From Romanomermis culicivorax (lineage: Eukaryota > Nematoda > Enoplea > Mermithida > Mermithidae), in contig CAWUHX010000284.1 of the NCBI GenBank assembly GCA_963922205.1, forward strand, positions 248,001-312,000: 64,000 nt of DNA. Reading direction: 5' to 3'. Numbering within the stretch: position 1 is the first letter of the stretch; each line of letters begins with the position of its first letter. The translations under genes were made by a program, and so were the position numbers. The notes beneath the pieces were generated by a model. It was not told the DNA's origin and did not search any database. It saw nothing but the letters and a program-made list of their open reading frames with translations. This document shows positions 58,207 through 64,000 of this stretch, piece by piece.

Positions 58207-59357
58207 ACAACAATATTATTTGCTAATCGTCTTTTGGCATAATTAAAATTAGCTAAATTTTCAAAAGAACAGTGCGAAATAAACAAAATCGGAAAATTAA
58301 ACATACAAAAAATGCGACCTACTAATAAATATTACCGATAATACTGATTTTTATTAGTGCCTTGTGTAACAGAAAATAATGAATTATTTATCCGAACTCT
58401 AGTAATTACCGAACGTTTATGTAACAAAAACTAATGGAACTAATATTTGTTACCATATTGGAACTTATAATATTAGTTATTAATATTAGTCTTTTATGTA
58501 ACCAGGCCCGGTCATATTTGGCACATTTCTAGCAGGTATGTATTCTTTGAAACAGTGCAGCTTCCTAAAATGTATGCAAACCTTGATAAAACGTTCACAT
58601 TTTTTTGCAAGAAAGGGCACGTAATCAAATAAATTTGCGGCATTCCATCTGATGGTGCTCAGTGTGTGCTTCAATAAGATGTTCCAATTTTTCCGCATTC
58701 AAATTTGTTGCTTAGAACGTTTGTGGGAAGAGTAAAACGACGCAATGATGCAGGGTAGTTTTTCATAATGTAATAGGTAGGTTAGTATCTGCTGTGCAAA
58801 GTGATCATTTACTATTGAATGATATTGGCTCCGAGCTAAAATATCCCTCAGAAAGTATATCAAATCAAACACATTTTGGGAGAATAGGTATTCTTTGAAA
58901 CAGTGCAGTGCCCCACAAGGTGAGCAAACCGGAACAAACTCCAACTTCTTTATAACTCAATGTCTCATTCAATAAAAAATAAAACTCTGCAGCATCCCAT
59001 GGGAAGACGTTTCACGGTGGGCATAATCAAGATTTTTCCTCTTTACACCTCAGTTTTTGCTACTTTAAGCAGTTATAGAAAACGAGTAGTGCACGACTCA
59101 GGAATAGTTTTTACACGAAAGGATAGTTCAGTATTTATGGGGTAAAATGAATTAAAGTCTTCCATAAAATTGCAAATTTCCAAGCTTTGGCATGCTGTAG
59201 CTGGGCGAATTTTGATTTTCTGACCAAATGAATCTGAAAGTCAAGTTCAGCGGATACACCTACTTAAATTTTTAAACTTATCATTGGTCAATACAATACA
59301 TGGTCGAACTTCTCAGAGACGGTATTTTAAGGGTTAAACCACGAATTCTGGCCTTAC

Positions 59358-62300
59358 CCGATGTAACTCCAGTGTAAAAGTCGTTATCAGCGCAAACCCG
59401 CTGCGTCAAGCGATATTCCATTTCGAGGCATTCTTTCAGTGACATTTTCGATCCCAGTTTCAAGGCCTCCACCGTAATTTTCAATGATATAGGAGACTAA
59501 AAAGGTTAATTCGGTTAAAAAAATTTTACGCATACTATGGCAGGAATAATTTTGGTAATATCGAGAACACCCAGCGCAATATACATAGACATTTTAGTTA
59601 AGACTATACCATTTTCAACAGTGTTTGAAGGATATTTTTTGACCAATCGGACGGATCTTTTTCCAGTCGCTTGATAATATCCTCGATCATATCAACGTGG
59701 AATATACCGTTTATTTTATCCATGTGTTGTTTCAAGCCGAATTCTTCCGACATTCTACAGCTCTGGAAAATGAGTTCAATAGGAAAATGTATCAGTTTTC
59801 TCCTATCGGGAAAAATCGTTTCCGAAAATTTTTAAATTTTAGACGGCGGTTACCTTGGCACTAAATTCGGAAAGTACGGCGCCCACAGTCGATTTGTTAA
59901 CATTTTCTGCCTTCAATATAAGTAGCTCTTTCTCGAGATCTTTGATCTAAAAATTAGTCTTCGGATTAGAGTATCAATTTCAAAGGCAATTGGTGAGTAG
60001 AAATAGTCGGCTATAGTCTATTCATTTTCAAATGGAACTGAATGCCGAAGAAATTTTCAGGCCAATAGTAAGCGTGTATAGTATGCTCACATCCCTCTCA
60101 CCAGCGATAGTCCAGAGTCCCACAGCCAACCTGAGAAAAACAGATGTCCGCTCATGTTGCAGTTTCAGGTCTATGAGCACCTTTCTGCATTACGAGGTTC
60201 ATCTGAAAAAATGGACCATAGACACATTTTGTTTTAGAATGAGTGTCAGGGTTCACGTAAATTCTTCAAGCCAAATTTCCTAACTTTTGTAGTTTTTTCT
60301 AGGAGAAATTTCCAGTTTTTTCTGTATAAAATTATGGAATAATGTGTGTATTTTTGTACCAAAAAAGTCAACCGACGACACTAATAGTACATTTTAGATC
60401 ATTGCGTGGAGCTACAATTGCAACACTGATAACTTTTTAGCTTATCCAGCCAGCCATAATTCCTGAAAATTTTTGAAGCTTACACTTCCCACTACGGATA
60501 CCAAAAGCCTATATTTGAACACCATGGCAACTTATCATGCTGCATACATACAATTGGAGGAGGGGGAAGTGCCGTTGGAAACCCCCAAAAATCGTCGGCC
60601 ATATGGCTCTATGTGGTGATCCCTCATAAGATTTGCTATTCATATGACTAGCCGTATGGTAGTCATAGGGACTCCGGTCGGAGAAAGACCGAAAAATCTT
60701 AATTTTTTGTTGAAAAATGATCATTTTTGAACAGAAAATGGTCAAAAATGTCAATTTTTTCGGCTCATCGCGCTGTGGAGATATTTTCTGCGACCTTTTT
60801 GGAGTAAAATCGAAATTAATTTCTTCAGCGACCAGCTGCCTAAACTTCTGGGCAATCGATGACCCCCCACCAAACTTCATGGCTTCTTCACATGTATGAT
60901 CATCCTTTACAGTCTATCTTTTCCAAATGAGCATCGGATTTTATTGAATTTCTGCGTTAGGAGGCTCATTTGAACATGATGTAGGATAATCAACCCTGAC
61001 AACTAATTCCAATTTTTAAAATTAGTCACCTAGCACTGCCCATTCCGCAAAATAAAAATTGCATCACAATTTCTCAATCATTGGCAAGTGATTAATACAA
61101 AATTCAGGTTCTTTGATAAAGATTCATTGACTTTATAATTGATTCTTTTGATTTAAAAATGTTGAAGTTGAGGAAGATTTTTCACTTAAATTGTTACATA
61201 GAACCTGCACGCTAAGAATTTCGATCAGAGTAACTATAGCCTGTTCTTTATACAGGATTTGTAGATTGAAAAAATAACACAAAATAAGTTCTGCTCTCAA
61301 ACTCGTTTACACAAAGTCCGTATTATAGGATTGTATACTCAAAAAATAGTAAGACTTAGTTAACCAGGATGGCAGATTTTCAGTCCTATGCGACATAAGG
61401 TTTACTGAGAAATAGCGAAAATATGAAATACTACTTGCTTTCTACTCTTAACGTTTAAAGGCATTTTAAGAAAAACAGACTATAAAGCCTCTTTGTTTGT
61501 GAAAAATCACAATCAAATCCATACTGTCACCAAAATCGTTTATACAAAGCCTAGTGAAATTTTAGTCAAAAATGCTAAAGATTAGTTGAGTATGCACGCA
61601 GACTTGCAGTCCGATGTGACATATAATTCTGCAGAAAATCATTATATAAAAATACTTGCTTTCCACTTTTCTTATCTAGATGCATTTCGAGAAAAGCAGA
61701 CTACATTTAGCGCATATCTTCTGTTTAAATATGCATATTTTCGCCTACCGAATTGTTTCAAAATACAAGTAAATGTCCATAAGATTGAAAGCTCAATAAT
61801 GGAATTCATAAATCAATGGAACAAGAATATTTTGAGACTGTCATGAAAGTCATTTCATGTTACAACAGCAGGCATTTTTATACACTGTAAACAGTTTATT
61901 GTTTTTTTCAGCATTTTATGCACAAAACGTAAATTTTTAATCGGCCAAATATCGATTAAATTCTTCACCTCAGGGAGAAATTTTCTAGCCTTTTAAAACG
62001 TTGAAATACTAAATCCTTTTGCTGCGTTAGCATAATTTACATATCTTTCGTCATAATTCCGGTCGTTAAGTTTATGCATTACATTGCGGCATTGTATGAG
62101 GATAATGCGATGCTTGACATAGTTTTTAATTAGCCGTTCAAGTCTTTTTGACGCTCTTAAAACTACTCAGAACACTTGAAAAACCAGGACTTTGTAGTAA
62201 ACCTATAGTTTACTAGAGGCGAAAGTCTTTTCCGCTCATTAATTCCAGGATATTTTTGACGGTGTCAACCTATTCCTGCAGGAAGAAACGTTATGACATC

Positions 62301-63815
62301 GGTGATCCAATCAGTATCTAAACGGTGAAGAATTCATTCTCAATATATGAAAAAGACTTTGAATAATCTACTGTAGTTGCTGCGATATCTTGAACTTACT
62401 TTTATTCGGAACAGCAACAATTCCAAAATTTTTCAACTATTCCAGCACGGTCCAGACAGATAGTGCGGAAAAAAGCCTGTACCAGAAACATAAAATTCAT
62501 TAAACTTAATTTGATGCGGAGCGCCAAATAATTTTCATTTTTTATGCTTTTTATTAGGGTTGACTACACAATATCAGAAAATTTGGGCATTGTTTTTCAA
62601 CTTCACCTAAAATCCCGACTTTTCTAGGATCTCAGATTTCCTAGAACAAAAAAATTCCTGACAATCCCAGGTTTCCCAAGTTGTGTATGAACCCTACGAA
62701 ATGCCAACGTACAACGTTAATGAATGTACTCTACGAGCGTAGCGAAATCATCCATTTAAGATTACTAATGCCTACCAAAGAACTTTCGACGAAATGCGTC
62801 GCGATTCCGGCTTCGAAAACATCCCGTCCACTGAGTCGGTGACCGGTCAAAGCGAGAAAAGGACCCAAATTGCCTTTAAGACGAGGCAAGAAGTACGTTC
62901 CACCGATGTCGGGAAATAAACCTGTATCAGAAAGAATCGAGCAATGAATAATTAAACGTCGTGCTACCAGCAAAAATCTTAAACCGCAGGCGAGTGTCCT
63001 TCGGAGTATTACTGCTGGTCTCTTCTGAGGTTTATGTTAATTATAAAAATGACTTTGAAAATCTCAGTGACATGTAACACAATTAGACTGAAAAAATTTC
63101 GACTGAAACATTGAAAACCAGAAAAAATCCAAGAAATTTGGGCAGTTTAAAATCGAAAATACGATTTTAAATTTATGTAATCGAGAGGAACACATTTTAA
63201 TACTCGATTTTTCAAATATCATTATTGATGTCGCACTTTTAAAATTCACATGAGTCAATGGACTCATGTAAGTATAGTCAGACGACAAGAACATTTGGAA
63301 TGTAATAGAAGTGAATGCCGTAAAAACGCTTTTGATAGAAATTAGACGCTTATGCCCAAATTCAAAATCATATATTAATTGGCGAAGTGCTATAGGAACC
63401 CTGTGGAAGTCGTCGGCTATGTGGTTAGTCATATGGTGAACCCCCAAGATTTACCAATTATGTGGCTAACCTAGGGATAGCAATACGAACTCCATCCACT
63501 TGGACAGAAAAAAAACTAAAAATGACTATTTTTGGTAGAAAATAGTCATTTTGAAGAAAACCGCACCATAAATACACATTTTTATGGCTCTTTAGACAAC
63601 AACGATTATATTTTTGGTTATTTCGGATTTTTAAGCGAAGAAATTGAAATCGACGACTTCACTCATAAAAACCCCGTCCAATATCTCAGACGTCCAAGCT
63701 CCGATACATATATGTTGAAAATATTCCACGATGTACCTATTTGGCATTCGGGCATTGCAAACAATGTTCTTTCGGTAGCAACTCGATACATTCCGTGAAC
63801 CGAAAGCCCCACGCC
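59358..63815 (-). CDS. HIBCH: 3-hydroxyisobutyryl-CoA hydrolase (HIBCH), partial, five exons
   Basis: Host mitochondrial valine-catabolism enzyme of the crotonase superfamily, which hydrolyses 3-hydroxyisobutyryl-CoA. Exons on the minus strand: 63815-63737 ([25 protein letters not shown]), 62921-62776 ([42 protein letters not shown]), 59946-59854, 59762-59610 and 59496-59358 ([30 protein letters not shown]). All junctions are GT-AG and keep frame. The GVGLS/FPDIGG region is the oxyanion-hole and substrate-binding part. The N-terminal exons lie beyond the window, and the last exon after YTGV was not found before 58950. The intron 62775-59947 is 2.8 kb and full of repeats. No disabling change is seen, so it is likely functional. 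Confidence 0.9.
60542..60898. mobile_element. hAT-like miniature element, CATACAT family, copy B
   Basis: About 357 bp, begins (G)CATACATACAATTGGAGGAG and ends CACATGTATG, flanked by ATCATGCT and ATCATCCT (seven of eight bases). Lies inside the large HIBCH intron, where a GGCCATATGGCT word and an AAAATGATCATTTTTGA palindrome are visible. Confidence 0.7.
61270..61690 (+). repeat. Two tandem copies of a dispersed repeat
   Basis: 61270-61450 and 61530-61690 both match 8430-8580: a TTACACAAAG-type word, a TACTCAAAAAATAGTA-type word, TTAGTT and AAATACT..TTGCTTTC. They lie within the HIBCH intron. Confidence 0.6.
63369..63714. mobile_element. hAT-like miniature element, CATACAT family, copy C
   Basis: 346 bp, ends CATATATTAATTGGCGAAGTGC and ACATATATG-like, flanked by TTCAAAAT (63361-63368) and TTGAAAAT (63715-63722), seven of eight bases. 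It ends 22 bp from the 5' splice site of the HIBCH exon at 63815-63737. Confidence 0.7.
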
Positions 63816-63865
63816 CTGTAGAAACACGTTTTTCAGAGTTACGTCCATTTACAAGCACATCATAG

Positions 63866-64000
63866 AAACTCTGCTGGGGGCTAAACATGACGGGGGTGGA
63901 ACAGAAATTTTTTCTTGACAACGAAAAGAAAAGTTTTCTAACATTCAAGCAACATATTCCTCAACATAGTCGAATATGTGAAACTATCTGCTTGATAAAC
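63866..64000 (+). repeat. Dispersed repeat (second copy of 1441-1612)
   Basis: Same orientation and words as 1441-1612: AACGAAAAGAAAAG, TTCTAACATTCAAGCAACAT, ATATGTGAAACTATCTGCTT. It runs off the window end. Confidence 0.65.

Larger units (their letters stand above)
56481..58509 (+). mobile_element. Harbinger-like transposon without target duplication
   Basis: 2,029 bp; ends GGGCCTGGTTACATAAAA and TTTTATGTAACCAGGCCC are perfect inverted repeats, followed inward by many ATTACTAAT words. Comparison with the empty copy at 55893/55894 shows the host reading ACT-GGT with nothing duplicated. The body has a decayed Harbinger-type transposase and a nested miniature element. Lack of a duplication resembles the Spy group of Harbinger relatives. 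Confidence 0.8.

Noticed and set aside
63631-63948. 105-aa minus-strand frame covering the HIBCH exon region
   Set aside because: The HIBCH frame is the other one (63815-63737); this frame runs through a miniature element and an intron.

Overview
The window is AT-rich invertebrate-type nuclear DNA dominated by transposable elements. Spliced genes with GT-AG introns, exons of a metazoan-type 3-hydroxyisobutyryl-CoA hydrolase, many miniature transposons and one 100-N scaffold gap show that it is a eukaryotic genome assembly. I cannot fix the phylum; a nematode-like or other small invertebrate fits the short introns and the frequent CTACAGTA/TACTGTAG words, but this is a guess.

The main content is two Polinton/Maverick elements (endogenous adintovirus-like DNA viruses) in the same orientation. 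Copy 1 (12674-23228) is fully bounded: long terminal inverted repeats starting AGTAGTAAGG and a perfect 6-bp target duplication CACATG. It carries only the packaging/integration/capsid cassette, has no DNA polymerase, and most of its genes hold stops or frameshifts. Copy 2 (26988 to the gap at 45928) is much better preserved. On the minus strand it has a protein-primed family B DNA polymerase (11 exons, about 1430 aa, open throughout). On the plus strand it has a divergently transcribed unknown protein, a packaging ATPase, a membrane protein, three small conserved proteins, an integrase with a chromodomain, an adenain-like cysteine protease, a two-helix membrane protein, a penton-like protein, a pX/pVI-like basic protein and the double-jelly-roll major capsid protein. 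A small GC-rich spliced gene lies between the capsid gene and the right end. Copy 2's capsid gene is frameshifted near its 3' end, and its right terminus falls in the gap. A truncated, inverted fragment of a third copy follows the gap (46028-47110).

In copy 2 the genes form a replication arm (polymerase and the unknown protein, from one divergent promoter region with repeated motifs) and a tightly packed virion arm with 1-nt spacing and 4-14-nt overlaps. Polymerase copies the genome, ATPase packages it, integrase inserts it, protease matures the capsid, and capsid, penton and pX build the particle.

Layout outside the Polintons: 1-12667 holds inverted and tandem repeats, a gag-like relic and a MULE transposase relic; 23235-26987 is repeats and AT-rich DNA; 47231-51075 is a foldback-like repeat cluster carrying two 8-bp-TSD (hAT-like) miniature elements; 52507-52979 is a PIF/Harbinger-like miniature element with TTA duplications; 56481-58509 is a Harbinger-like transposon inserted without target duplication and itself carrying a hAT-like insertion; 59358-63815 holds five exons of a host HIBCH gene on the minus strand, with further miniature elements in its introns.
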